Below, in pieces: positions 17,537 through 26,063 of a stretch of 64,000 nt of DNA. Where the stretch lies: assembly GCF_022758145.1 (NCBI RefSeq), contig NZ_JAJVDH010000008.1:62001-126000 (forward strand). The letters run 5' to 3'. The stretch is from Pontibacter vulgaris (GTDB lineage: Bacteria > Bacteroidota > Bacteroidia > Cytophagales > Hymenobacteraceae). A program made the position numbers and the translations under genes. Each line of letters begins with the position of its first letter. Position 1 is the stretch's first letter. The notes under the pieces are model-generated. The model was not told the origin of the DNA. It worked only from the letters and a program-made list of their open reading frames with translations, and searched no databases.

Positions 17537-18565
17537 ATGAGCAAAAAAGCCACCGGTAAAATCGGGGTGCTGCTGGTAAACCTCGGCACACCGGATACAC
17601 CCAACACACCTGACGTTAGAAAGTACCTGCGCGAGTTCCTGCTGGATAAGCGCGTGATAGATATACACCCTGTTGCCCGCTATGGCCTGATAAATGGTAT
17701 TATCGCACCTTTTCGTGCGCCTAAATCTGCCAAAGTATACCAGCAGCTCTGGACAGAACGCGGTTCGCCGCTACTTTACCACGGCCTTGACCTGCAGCAG
17801 AAGCTACAGCAGGAGCTGGGCAATGGCTACCATGTGGCATTTGGCATGCGTTACCAGAGCCCAAGTATAAAAAGTGCTTTGGAAGAGCTGCGCGAACAAA
17901 GCGTTGACCGCATTATTGTGTTACCATTGTTCCCGCAGTATGCCTCGGCTTCAACCGGTTCAGTGCAGGACAAGATCATGGAAATCGTAAAAGACTGGTG
18001 GGTTATTCCGAGCATTAACTTTATTTCTTCTTTCTGCGACGACCCTGGTTTTATAAATGCTTTTGCCGAACTGGGCAAGCGGCACATGGCACAGGATAAT
18101 TATGATCACGTTATATTTAGTTACCATGGTTTACCGGAACGCCAAGTGCTGAAAGGAAGCGATAAAGGATATTGCCAATTAGGAGCCTGCTGCAACACCT
18201 ATAACAAGCGTAACAAATATTGCTACCGCGCGGCCTGCTTTGCCACCTCCAGGCTGCTTGCCGAGAAGCTGGGTTTAAGCGAAGACCAGTACACGGTAAC
18301 ATTCCAGTCCAGGCTTTTGAAAGATCCGTGGCTGCAACCATACACCGATGAAGTGCTGAAAACGCTTCCGGGCAAAGGCATCAAAAAAGTATTGGCTTAT
18401 AGCCCGGCTTTCGTGGCCGATTGCTTAGAAACAACTATAGAAGTTGGCGTAGAATTTAAAGAGATGTTTGAGCATGCCGGCGGCGAGAAATGGCAGCTGG
18501 TAGAAAGTCTTAATTCTGAGCAGATCTGGGTAGATGCCGTGAAAGACATGATCCTGCGCAGCTAA
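17537..18565 (+). CDS. hemH: Ferrochelatase
   Basis: Inserts Fe2+ into protoporphyrin IX, the last step of protoheme synthesis. The 342-residue protein opens with the family motif VLLVNLGTPD. It contains FSYHGLPER with the catalytic histidine, and later SPAFVADCLETTIE with the conserved Glu. Between them is a cysteine-rich insertion, six Cys in about 22 residues (about 213-234: CQLGACC, then CYRAAC). Such clusters in some bacterial ferrochelatases bind an iron-sulfur cluster or metal; whether this one does is unknown. Single-gene unit with its own promoter box and a very strong terminator. Confidence 0.95.
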   Translation: MSKKATGKIGVLLVNLGTPDTPNTPDVRKYLREFLLDKRVIDIHPVARYGLINGIIAPFRAPKSAKVYQQLWTERGSPLLYHGLDLQQKLQQELGNGYHVAFGMRYQSPSIKSALEELREQSVDRIIVLPLFPQYASASTGSVQDKIMEIVKDWWVIPSINFISSFCDDPGFINAFAELGKRHMAQDNYDHVIFSYHGLPERQVLKGSDKGYCQLGACCNTYNKRNKYCYRAACFATSRLLAEKLGLSEDQYTVTFQSRLLKDPWLQPYTDEVLKTLPGKGIKKVLAYSPAFVADCLETTIEVGVEFKEMFEHAGGEKWQLVESLNSEQIWVDAVKDMILRS

Positions 18566-18583
18566 GTATAAAATACGCATACC

Positions 18584-18623
18584 AAAAGAGCGGCCGCTGA
18601 TAAATATCAGCGGCCGCTCTTTT
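18584..18623. terminator. Perfect palindromic terminator after hemH
   Basis: Two perfect 19-bp arms starting AAAAGAGCGGCCGC are separated by only two bases. The structure works in both directions: for hemH (plus) and for the convergent gene ending at 18641 (minus). Each arm holds a GCGGCCGC octamer. Confidence 0.88.
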
Positions 18624-18640
18624 GTTTTTATACCTGCAGG

Positions 18641-19126
18641 TTAGTCCCAGTCCCAATCAATATCATCATTGTTTTCTTCTTCAGGCCCAAGGTCTAAAGG
18701 CAGTTTGGCGTAAACACCTAAAGCCTTTTGGCGCTGCTCCGGGTTATACCTGATTCTATAGTTAAGGCCGGCATAATAATTTAACCAGTAATCGGTTTGG
18801 AAACCTAGTATAGCAGACTCTTCTTTTCTAAACTCTACATAAGGCCCGGCTGCAACACCCACAACACCTACACCGGTTTGCACCTGCGTATAAAGCGCTG
18901 TACTGCCTTTCCGGCGATCGAAGCCAAAGTTGCCACTCACAGGAAAACCATTTTCATACCACCAAACGGCAGCCTCCACGCCCCAGCTTATTTTAGGTTT
19001 CTTACTTCCAAAATTATAATGCAACATAGGGCCTACCGAGAAAGCATCCTGTGCTTTTACCTCGCTGGCAAACATACCTGCTGTAATTACTAACAGCAGC
19101 TTCAGTTTTATACTTTTCAGATGCAT
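18641..19126 (-). CDS. Exported protein of unknown function, possible small outer-membrane barrel
   Basis: This 161-residue protein begins with a signal peptide (about residues 1-25, cleavage near VKAQ). The rest alternates short amphipathic strands with aromatic residues (SVGPMLHYNFG, ISWGVEAAVWWYENG, DYWLNYYAGLNYRIRY), which suits a small beta-barrel or beta-rich periplasmic domain. It ends in an unusual acidic tail, DDIDWDWD. I do not recognise the family. It sits between hemH (convergent) and the LOG-family gene (16 bp downstream of that gene's stop), so it may be read through from the latter. Confidence 0.6.
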   Translation of the reverse strand: MHLKSIKLKLLLVITAGMFASEVKAQDAFSVGPMLHYNFGSKKPKISWGVEAAVWWYENGFPVSGNFGFDRRKGSTALYTQVQTGVGVVGVAAGPYVEFRKEESAILGFQTDYWLNYYAGLNYRIRYNPEQRQKALGVYAKLPLDLGPEEENNDDIDWDWD

Positions 19127-19142
19127 AGATTTTTAACAGTTA

Positions 19143-19724
19143 TTAAATGCGTTTGAAATCTACCCAATAATCTGAAGTAGCGTCCGAAAAATTTCGGATT
19201 TTAGTCAGTAAAACCTCGGCATTTGTTTCCACAATCAGGTTCTCGCGCTGGTCAAATTTCAAAAATCCTTCTGCCACACTGTGGTCAATCATCTCCAGAA
19301 ACTTATCGAAGTAACCATTTACATTGAACAGTGCTACCGGCTTGCGAATAATGCCTAACTGATTCCAGGTTACAATTTCACAGAGTTCATCGAAGGTGCC
19401 AAAACCACCTGGCATGGCTACAAACGCATCGGAGCGGGCAGCCATCATGGCTTTGCGTTCGTGCATGGTCTGTACTACATGTAGTTCTGTTAAGCCCTGG
19501 TGCGCCACCTCTCTGTCTACCAGGCTCTGCGGAATTACACCAACTACAACTCCACCGCCAGCCAGTACGGCATCAGCAATCTGGCCCATCAGCCCCACAT
19601 TACCACCACCATACACCAACGCTATACTTTGTGCGGCCATCAGTTGGCCAAATCTGTCGGCTGCTTCCCGGTATACCTGGTTGCTGCCATAATTAGCTCC
19701 GCAGAAAACACCAATACTTTTCAT
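19143..19724 (-). CDS. LOG-family protein (TIGR00730-type Rossmann fold, putative nucleotide phosphoribohydrolase)
   Basis: A 193-residue lysine-decarboxylase-like (LOG) protein. The hallmark PGGFGTFDE motif lies in the middle, and VYGGGNVGLMG forms the N-terminal nucleotide-binding loop. Characterised relatives hydrolyse N6-substituted or plain nucleoside 5'-monophosphates to base plus ribose 5-phosphate; the old lysine decarboxylase label is not supported for this family. The opening SIGVFCGANYGSN is typical. The start ATG is preceded by two overlapping TATACTT copies at about 19727 and 19734. Confidence 0.88.
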   Translation of the reverse strand: MKSIGVFCGANYGSNQVYREAADRFGQLMAAQSIALVYGGGNVGLMGQIADAVLAGGGVVVGVIPQSLVDREVAHQGLTELHVVQTMHERKAMMAARSDAFVAMPGGFGTFDELCEIVTWNQLGIIRKPVALFNVNGYFDKFLEMIDHSVAEGFLKFDQRENLIVETNAEVLLTKIRNFSDATSDYWVDFKRI

Positions 19725-19775
19725 TTTATACTTTATACTTTGGCTAAAATCTGAATTTATACTTTTAGATAAAGA

Positions 19776-19805
19776 AAGGCCCCGACATTACTGCCGGAGC
19801 CTTTT
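19776..19805 (-). terminator. Intrinsic terminator of the cysteine desulfurase gene
   Basis: On the minus strand, AAGGCTCCGGCA pairs with TGTCGGGGCCTT over 12 bp with two wobbles and a four-base loop, followed by TTTC. It begins about 22 bp past the desulfurase stop. Confidence 0.75.
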
Positions 19806-19826
19806 ATACTTTGCAGATAAGCGGGC

Positions 19827-20969
19827 TTACACTGTTACTTTCTTATAAAGCTGTGCTACTTTTTCAGCTACATAATCCACCTCCTCGGCGGTGTTATACT
19901 TGCTGAAAGAGAAGCGAACAGAACCTCGATCTGGATCAGCGTTAATAGCGCGCAGCACATGCGAACCGGCATTGGCGCCACTGCTGCAAGCGCTTCCGCC
20001 TGATGCTGAAATTTTGTTTATATCAAGGCTGAACAACAGCATCTCATTTATTTCGGATGGCGGCAGGCTTACATTTAATACTGTATACAAACTCTTATCA
20101 CCAAACTCAGACATACCGTTAAAGCTGACATCTTCGAGTTGTTCTCTTAATTTAAAGATCAGGCGGTCTTTCAGCATCTGAATGTGTTGCTGATGCTCAG
20201 CCATGTCGCGGTAAGCAATTTCAAGGGCTTTGGCCAGGCCAATAATACCATACACGTTTTCTGTACCGCCACGCATGTTACGCTCCTGGGCTCCGCCATG
20301 TATAAGTGGCTGTACTTTCAGGCTGGCATCGGTGTATAAAAAACCTACGCCTTTAGGTCCATGAAATTTATGCGCAGAGCCAACTATAAAATTTGCGCCC
20401 AGTGTTTGCAGATCATGCTTATAATGCCCCATTGTCTGAACAGTATCAGAATGGAAGATCGCATTATACTTCTTGCAAAGCGCACCGATTGCCTCGATAT
20501 CGTTCAGGTTACCGAGCTCGTTGTTTGCATGCATTACCGACACAAACGTTTGAGGTTGCGATGCCAGCATTTCTTCCAGGTGCTCCAGATCCAGCACGCC
20601 GCGGTCATCGTGTCGGATAAAACTTAGTTCAAGCTCATCGCTTTTTGCCAAAGATTCCAATGTATGCAACACAGCATGGTGCTCCAGTTGTGAAGAAATG
20701 GCATGTTTGATGTTCAGACTGCGGATAGTACAGACAATAGCTGAGTTATCAGCCTCGGTACCTCCCGAAGTAAAGAAAACTTCAGCTGGTGATGTGTTGA
20801 GCAGGTGCGCTACCGTTTTACGTGCATTCTCTATAGCTGCCCTTACTTCGCGCCCATGCGAATGAATGGATGAAGGGTTGCCAAAATGTTCCAGCATAAA
20901 GGGAGCCATAGCATCAAAAACCTCTTTATCAAGTGGAGTGGTGGCAGCATTATCTAAATATACACGCAT
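19827..20969 (-). CDS. Cysteine desulfurase (NifS/IscS family)
   Basis: Pyridoxal-phosphate enzyme that removes sulfur from L-cysteine for Fe-S cluster assembly and tRNA thiolation. The 380-residue protein has the class V aminotransferase layout: YLDNAATTPLD at the N-terminus, the Schiff-base lysine in SAHKFHGPKGVGF and the persulfide-carrying cysteine in GGSACSSGA. The SACSSG segment resembles group I (IscS/NifS). No iscU or scaffold gene is adjacent, so it may serve general sulfur transfer, possibly also selenium delivery to SelD in this genome (inference). It stands alone between two terminators. Confidence 0.93.
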   Translation of the reverse strand: MRVYLDNAATTPLDKEVFDAMAPFMLEHFGNPSSIHSHGREVRAAIENARKTVAHLLNTSPAEVFFTSGGTEADNSAIVCTIRSLNIKHAISSQLEHHAVLHTLESLAKSDELELSFIRHDDRGVLDLEHLEEMLASQPQTFVSVMHANNELGNLNDIEAIGALCKKYNAIFHSDTVQTMGHYKHDLQTLGANFIVGSAHKFHGPKGVGFLYTDASLKVQPLIHGGAQERNMRGGTENVYGIIGLAKALEIAYRDMAEHQQHIQMLKDRLIFKLREQLEDVSFNGMSEFGDKSLYTVLNVSLPPSEINEMLLFSLDINKISASGGSACSSGANAGSHVLRAINADPDRGSVRFSFSKYNTAEEVDYVAEKVAQLYKKVTV

Positions 20970-21019
20970 GGGGCAAGTTTACTTTTTAATATTCTATACT
21001 TAATGAACCGCTAATCTAT

Positions 21020-21073
21020 AAAAAAAAGTTGCGCCAAGGGTAAGAGGTGTTTCTCTTTTTCCCTTGGCGCAAC
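21020..21073 (-). terminator. Intrinsic terminator of the phosphohexomutase gene
   Basis: On the minus strand, GTTGCGCCAAGGG (complement of 21061-21073) pairs with CCCTTGGCGCAAC (complement of 21028-21040) around a 20-base loop and is followed by eight T. It begins about 40 bp past the stop at 21115. Confidence 0.85.
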
Positions 21074-21114
21074 CTGTTACGCCTTATAATTTGCTATGTG
21101 CTTACAGCAACACA

Positions 21115-22506
21115 TTAGGCTTTAACCGAAATTATTTCCTTGATATCGGCTATGATCTTATTAGCCAGGTGGTCGGCAGTGGCATTGCTGTCAGACTCGG
21201 CATAAATACGGATGATAGGTTCTGTATTTGATTTGCGCAGGTGCACCCACTCTTTACCAAACTCGATCTTAACACCATCTACTTTATTTATAGGCTGCTT
21301 GGCATAACGCTGCTGCATTTGCACCAGCACTTCGTCCACGTTTACATCCGGCGTAAGCTCAATTTTATTTTTTGAGATAAAGTAATTAGGGTATGATGCC
21401 CGCAAACGCGAAATGCTCATATCTGATTTAGCCAGGTGTGTCAGGAACAGGGCAATGCCAACCAACGCGTCACGACCGTAGTGTAGTTCAGGGTAAATTA
21501 TACCTCCGTTACCTTCGCCACCAATTACAGCGTTATTAGCTTTCATCATGTTCACCACGTTAACTTCGCCCACTGCAGCAGCATAATAATTACCACCGGC
21601 TTTTTCGGTTACATCGCGCAGCGCCCTTGTTGAGGAGAGGTTAGAAACTGTATTACCTACCGTGTTCTTTAACACATAATCAGCTACAGCTACCAAAGTA
21701 TACTCTTCGCCAAACATGCTGCCATCCTCGTTTATCAGCGCCAGGCGGTCTACATCCGGGTCTACAACTATACCCAGGTCAAACTTACCTTTTTCTATCA
21801 GTTTAGATATCTCGCGCAGGTTTTCTGGCAACGGCTCCGGGTTATGCGGAAAATTACCATCCGGCTCGCAGTATAGTTTTTCTATTTCAGAAACACCCAG
21901 TGCTTCCAGTAACATCGGCACAGCAAAACCGCCACTTGAGTTAACACAGTCAATAGCAATTCTGAAGTTTTTTGCTTTAATGGCTGCCACATCTACCAAA
22001 GGCAAATCAAGTATAGCCTGGATATGATCTTTAAGCTCAGTGTTGCTTTGCTCATACCAGCCCAGGTCATTTACCTGCGCAAAGTCAAAAGCTTCTTTCT
22101 CGGCCAGTTCCAGCACCAGTTTACCGTTCTCTTCCGATATAAATTCGCCTGTGCTGTTTAACAGCTTCAGCGCATTCCATTGCTTGGGGTTATGGCTGGC
22201 TGTAAGTATAATACCACCACCGGCCTTGCGTGCAGGCACTGCCATTTCTACAGTTGGCGTGGTAGATAAGCCCAGGTCTATCACATTTATACCCAGCCCT
22301 TGCAGCGTAGCGCATACCAGCTTGTTTACCATGTCGCCGGAGATACGTGCATCACGGCCAACTACTATGGTGTTGTTATTTGTAGTCTGCAACACCCAGG
22401 TACCAAAAGCAGCGGAAAACTTAACAACATCCAAAGGGGTAAGTGCCTCACCTGCCTGTCCGCCTATTGTACCTCTGATTCCTGAAATTGATTTTATTAA
22501 AGCCAC
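21115..22506 (-). CDS. glmM: Phosphoglucosamine mutase / phosphomannomutase family protein
   Basis: Alpha-D-phosphohexomutase of 463 residues. The phosphoserine loop is TASHNPKQWN with Ser104; the metal-binding loop is DPDVDRLAL; the sugar-specificity loop is GEGNGGIIYP; and the C-terminal phosphate-binding loop is RKSNTEPIIRIYAE. The opening LIKSISGIRGTIGG and the sugar loop fit the Bacteroidota GlmM-like group that supplies glucosamine-1-phosphate for UDP-GlcNAc synthesis. Phosphomannomutase or phosphoglucomutase activity cannot be excluded, so the symbol is provisional. It is followed by a strong terminator and has a TATACTT copy in its 5' flank at 22510. Confidence 0.85.
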   Translation of the reverse strand: MALIKSISGIRGTIGGQAGEALTPLDVVKFSAAFGTWVLQTTNNNTIVVGRDARISGDMVNKLVCATLQGLGINVIDLGLSTTPTVEMAVPARKAGGGIILTASHNPKQWNALKLLNSTGEFISEENGKLVLELAEKEAFDFAQVNDLGWYEQSNTELKDHIQAILDLPLVDVAAIKAKNFRIAIDCVNSSGGFAVPMLLEALGVSEIEKLYCEPDGNFPHNPEPLPENLREISKLIEKGKFDLGIVVDPDVDRLALINEDGSMFGEEYTLVAVADYVLKNTVGNTVSNLSSTRALRDVTEKAGGNYYAAAVGEVNVVNMMKANNAVIGGEGNGGIIYPELHYGRDALVGIALFLTHLAKSDMSISRLRASYPNYFISKNKIELTPDVNVDEVLVQMQQRYAKQPINKVDGVKIEFGKEWVHLRKSNTEPIIRIYAESDSNATADHLANKIIADIKEIISVKA

Positions 22507-22690
22507 TTGAAGTATATGTTTACGATCACAAAAGTAGTAATTATAGTTCTACATTCAGAAGTATAAAGTTGTTAAAACTTTAACAGTATGCATAAACCTG
22601 ATTCCTGCTTTATACTTAACATACTAAAGAAGACCAAACTATGCCGGGTGCACCTAATAGCAGCTTTAAAACGACCTGACAGGATTTTAG

Positions 22691-22698
22691 TATATTTG
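22691..22698 (+). promoter_or_regulatory. -7 promoter box of mazG, very close to its start codon
   Basis: TATATTTG is an exact TAnnTTTG match but ends only 5 bp before the mazG ATG at 22704. The predicted transcript would have almost no 5' leader. Confidence 0.45.
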
Positions 22699-22703
22699 CC
22701 CTT

Positions 22704-23513
22704 ATGGAGAATACACATTTTGAAGATAGCCCGCGAGGCAGACAACTGCAAGCCTTTAACAGATTATTGGATGTTATGGAAGAGCTGCGCGAAAAATGCC
22801 CTTGGGACCGTAAGCAAACTATAGCCAGTCTCCGCCACCTTACCATTGAAGAAACCTACGAACTTTCGGATGCCATCTTACGTGAGGATATGCCGGAGAT
22901 CAAGAAAGAACTGGGCGACATTATGCTTCACATGGTGTTTTATGCCAAGATAGCGTCAGAGCAGAAGGCCTTTGACATAGCAGATGTTCTGAATACACTT
23001 TGCGAGAAACTGATATTCAGGCACCCACATATTTACGGCGATACCAAGGCCGACACCGAAGAAGAGGTAAAGAAAAACTGGGAGCAACTTAAACTTAAAG
23101 AAGGTAATAAATCAGTATTAGGCGGAGTCCCGGCCTCATTGCCAGCTTTAGTAAAGGCAATGCGTATACAGGAGAAAGCTAGGGGCGCCGGGTTCGATTG
23201 GGACGATAAATCGCAGGTATGGCAGAAAGTACAGGAGGAGCTGGAAGAATTTGAAGCAGAATTTAACGTACAGGATACCGCAACTATAAATAAAGAAAAA
23301 GCAACCGGTGAGTTTGGAGACCTCTTGTTTTCGTTAATAAACTTTGCACGCTTTATAGATATAAACCCGGAAGAAGCGCTTGAAAAAACTAACCTGAAAT
23401 TCATCCAGCGATTCCGCTTTATAGAGACTGCAGCAGCCAAAGATGGCAAACAGTTAAAGGACATGAGCTTGGAAGAAATGGATTTTTACTGGAATAAGGC
23501 GAAAAAAATGTAA
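22704..23513 (+). CDS. mazG: Nucleoside triphosphate pyrophosphohydrolase MazG
   Basis: House-cleaning enzyme that hydrolyses (deoxy)nucleoside triphosphates to monophosphates and pyrophosphate. The 269-residue protein has tandem MazG domains. The first carries CPWDRKQT, EETYEL and KKELGDIMLHMVFY (metal-binding EExxE and ExxD residues); the second carries EELEEFEAE and EFGDLLFSLINFARF. Length is that of the full two-domain form. It stands alone between a minus-strand gene and the long leader of the tonB operon. Confidence 0.95.
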   Translation: MENTHFEDSPRGRQLQAFNRLLDVMEELREKCPWDRKQTIASLRHLTIEETYELSDAILREDMPEIKKELGDIMLHMVFYAKIASEQKAFDIADVLNTLCEKLIFRHPHIYGDTKADTEEEVKKNWEQLKLKEGNKSVLGGVPASLPALVKAMRIQEKARGAGFDWDDKSQVWQKVQEELEEFEAEFNVQDTATINKEKATGEFGDLLFSLINFARFIDINPEEALEKTNLKFIQRFRFIETAAAKDGKQLKDMSLEEMDFYWNKAKKM

Positions 23514-23755
23514 GCTAGCATACATTTTAAATCTACACCTATTATATTTAAAGCACTTTTTTCACTAAAATCAAGTATAATACTCAAAAGGCAGCTCCTT
23601 CTGGCTAATTATATTTTAGAAGAAACGTAAGTATAAACAGTATTGTGGTTATGCCACCATGTAGTGAAATTTTATAATACTGAATAACCAGCAATTTAAA
23701 ATTTCATTAATGCAGTAACATGATAAGGCAATAAGGTAACAGCTCTGGCCACAAC
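23514..23755. other. AT-rich intergenic stretch before the tonB-operon promoter
   Basis: No open frame of note, RNA gene or clear terminator is visible. It holds two AAGTATA copies, at about 23573 and 23629, the last before a gap of more than 3.5 kb without that motif. Confidence 0.6.
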
Positions 23756-23786
23756 TTTGAAAAGAATACTATAATTTTTACATTTG
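23756..23786 (+). promoter_or_regulatory. Bacteroidota housekeeping promoter of the exbB-exbD-tonB operon
   Basis: TTTG at 23756-23759, a 19-bp spacer, and TACATTTG (TAnnTTTG) at 23779-23786 match both elements of the known Bacteroidota sigma-ABfr promoter with ideal spacing. Transcription would begin near 23793, leaving about 225 nt of untranslated leader before exbB. Confidence 0.7.
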
Positions 23787-23840
23787 TAATGGTGTTATTG
23801 TTGCCACACGGAATTTAACTATAAAAAACGATTACGGGCC

Positions 23841-23908
23841 TTTCCTGATATTGGGAGAATGCCAGATGTAAAATATTAAAGTCTTCAATTGTTTGAATAC
23901 TCAGGAAA
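23841..23908 (+). promoter_or_regulatory. Foldable element within the exbB 5' leader
   Basis: TTTCCTGA (23841-23848) is exactly complementary to TCAGGAAA (23901-23908). Inside, TTCAATTGTTTGAA (about 23884-23897) can form a small inner hairpin. The transcript could fold into a branched structure in the leader. No known riboswitch class was recognised. Confidence 0.35.
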
Positions 23909-24017
23909 AAGCAGAAATTGCAAAACCTTTAGAGAACTAAAAACGAAACAATTACATTTTTATATTACACAACAAAATAATTACAACACAAACAGCTAAA
24001 CTTTAAACTTTAAGAAA

Positions 24018-24890
24018 ATGGAAAAAAAGACTGCAGTAGTAAGCAAGGATGCTAATGTAGATGCAAAGAGCAGCACAGCAGGCTCTATATTTGCGAGTAT
24101 CGTAATTCCGCTGTCTATCATTGCTTGCGTACTTATCTATATGTTTGTACTGGGCAACCCTGCTAACTTCGAAGGTGGAGACAACGCTAATCACCCACTG
24201 CCAGGTAACTACTTGGGTATAGTTTATAAAGGTGGTTGGGTAGTTCCTATCCTGATGGCACTAGTACTGATGGTATTTATCTTCGCTATCGAGCGTGTAA
24301 TGACTATCAGCAAAGCAAAAGGTACTAAGAGCGTTCCTGCGTTTGTTCGCACAATCTCTAGCAAATTAGGTCAGCGCGACCTGAACGGTGCTCTTGCTGC
24401 TTGCGATTCACAAAAAGGTTCTGTAGCAAACGTAGTTAAAGCTGGTTTGCTTAAGTACAGAGAAATGCAGAACGAGCCTGAGCTTTTAAAAGCTGAGAAA
24501 GTTGCTGCTATCCAGAAAGAAATCGAAGAAGCAACTGCACTGGAGCTTCCAATGCTTGAGAAAAACCTAGTAGTTCTTTCTACTATCGCTTCTATCTCAA
24601 CGCTTACTGGTTTGATTGGTACTGTACTTGGTATGATCAAGGCCTTCGCCGCTCTTGCAGCAGCAGGTACTCCGGATGCAACAGCTCTTTCTAACGGTAT
24701 CTCTGAAGCCTTGATCAACACAGCGATCGGTATTACTGGTTCTGCTCTTGCGATCATTGCTTACAACTACTTCACAAGCAAAATTGATGAGTTGACTTAC
24801 AGCATCGACGAAGCTGGTTTCAGCATCATCTCTAACTTTGCTTCTCAGCACGAGACAACTGGTGCTCCGATCAGACAACACACTGTATAA
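24018..24890 (+). CDS. exbB: ExbB/TolQ/MotA-family proton channel protein
   Basis: Inner-membrane proton-channel subunit of the TonB motor. The 290-residue protein has a first membrane segment at about 28-46 (SIVIPLSIIACVLIYMFVLG), a second at about 77-92, a cytoplasmic loop with the family stretch EIEEATALELPMLEKNL, and a C-terminal helical pair (TLTGLIGTVLGMIKAF and LINTAIGITGSALAIIAYNY), the conserved MotA/TolQ/ExbB signature. First gene of an operon: exbD follows after 18 bp. It contains no TATACTT/AAGTATA motif, unlike most genes in the window, in keeping with strong expression and optimised codons (inference). Confidence 0.95.
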   Translation: MEKKTAVVSKDANVDAKSSTAGSIFASIVIPLSIIACVLIYMFVLGNPANFEGGDNANHPLPGNYLGIVYKGGWVVPILMALVLMVFIFAIERVMTISKAKGTKSVPAFVRTISSKLGQRDLNGALAACDSQKGSVANVVKAGLLKYREMQNEPELLKAEKVAAIQKEIEEATALELPMLEKNLVVLSTIASISTLTGLIGTVLGMIKAFAALAAAGTPDATALSNGISEALINTAIGITGSALAIIAYNYFTSKIDELTYSIDEAGFSIISNFASQHETTGAPIRQHTV

Positions 24891-24908
24891 TCATCTTAAC
24901 CAAAAGAA

Positions 24909-25514
24909 ATGCCTAAAGTAAAAGTAAAAAGAACCCACCCCTCATTGGACATGACGCCAATGGTGGACTTGGCTTTCTTGCTAGTTACTTTCTTTATGCT
25001 GACTACAAAGTTTGCTCCGGAAGAAGCTGTTATCGTAGATACGCCTTCTTCTGTTTCGGAGATCAAACTGCCCGACTCAAACGTTATCACGCTTAGTGTT
25101 GACGGCGAAAACCGGGTATTCTTTGGTATAGATGGTCAGCAGACAAAGGAAGCCCTGCTTGGCAAAATAAGCGAAAAGTACGGTGTCAACTTTACCCCGG
25201 AAGAGACCAAAACATTCTCTCTGATGACCAACTTCGGCGTACCGGTAAACCAGCTTAAGTCTTACTTAGCAATGGAAACTCCGGAGCGTAAGAAAGTTAA
25301 TCAGCCAGGTATACCGGTAGATTCAGCTCGTAATGAACTGAAAGACTGGATACTGGAGACACGTAAACTAAACCAGAAAGTGATTATCGCTATCAAAGGT
25401 GATGTTAACGTGAACTATGAAACGGTTCAGAAGGTGGTAAAAACGCTGCAAGACCAGAAAGTAAACAGGTTTAACCTGGTTACAGATATGGAAACCAGAC
25501 CGGCTAAACTTTAA
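24909..25514 (+). CDS. exbD: ExbD/TolR-family biopolymer transport protein (first copy)
   Basis: Second motor subunit. The 201-residue protein has a short cytoplasmic N-terminus, the hallmark LDMTPMVDLAFLLVTFFML membrane helix (about 13-32) with the proton-carrying Asp in VDLAF, and a periplasmic domain. It is longer than a typical ExbD (about 140), with an insertion in the periplasmic part. A related second copy follows after 18 bp. Two different ExbD proteins in one operon are common in Bacteroidota and may form a heterodimer inside the ExbB pentamer. Confidence 0.94.
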   Translation: MPKVKVKRTHPSLDMTPMVDLAFLLVTFFMLTTKFAPEEAVIVDTPSSVSEIKLPDSNVITLSVDGENRVFFGIDGQQTKEALLGKISEKYGVNFTPEETKTFSLMTNFGVPVNQLKSYLAMETPERKKVNQPGIPVDSARNELKDWILETRKLNQKVIIAIKGDVNVNYETVQKVVKTLQDQKVNRFNLVTDMETRPAKL

Positions 25515-25532
25515 TAGAAAGGACATAATACA

Positions 25533-26060
25533 ATGGCAGAAGTACAACAGCAGGCCGACTCCGGTAAAGGAGGAAAGAAACGTGCCAAGAAAATGTCGAC
25601 TAAGATCGACATGACGCCAATGGTAGACCTTGCCTTCCTTCTATTAACGTTCTTCATGCTTACTACTACGTTCAGCAAGCCACAGACCATGGAAATTAAC
25701 ATGCCTGTTAAGCCTGAGAACGAAGAGGAACAAATGCCTCTTAAAGCTAGTAATGCCTTGACGATCATCATGGGGGAAAACGACAAGTTGTTTTATTATT
25801 ACGGTCTTGGAGATCCGGCTGATAACCCAGAAGTTATTGAGTCAGACTACTCAGCTAATGGCATCAGAAAAGTTCTGATCTCGCCAAAAGTGAGAGGCAA
25901 CGATAAGATGACAGTTCTGATCAAACCAATGGAGAAGTCGCGCTACAAAAACGTAGTTGATATTCTGGATGAGATGAAAATCACGGACACCAAAAAGTTT
26001 GCCTTAGTTGACATAACTGAGAACGACAAAAAATTGGTAAGCACAAAATTAGGACAATAG
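25533..26060 (+). CDS. exbD: ExbD/TolR-family biopolymer transport protein (second copy)
   Basis: A 175-residue paralogue of the preceding gene. A Lys/Arg-rich cytoplasmic tail (GKGGKKRAKKMSTK) precedes IDMTPMVDLAFLLLTFFML (about 28-46) with the same conserved Asp. The periplasmic domain ends NDKKLVSTKLGQ. It is separated by 18 bp from the first exbD and by 3 bp from tonB, so all are translated from one message. The tails of the two ExbD copies differ, which suggests distinct roles rather than a recent duplication. Confidence 0.94.
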   Translation: MAEVQQQADSGKGGKKRAKKMSTKIDMTPMVDLAFLLLTFFMLTTTFSKPQTMEINMPVKPENEEEQMPLKASNALTIIMGENDKLFYYYGLGDPADNPEVIESDYSANGIRKVLISPKVRGNDKMTVLIKPMEKSRYKNVVDILDEMKITDTKKFALVDITENDKKLVSTKLGQ

Positions 26061-26063
26061 AAT

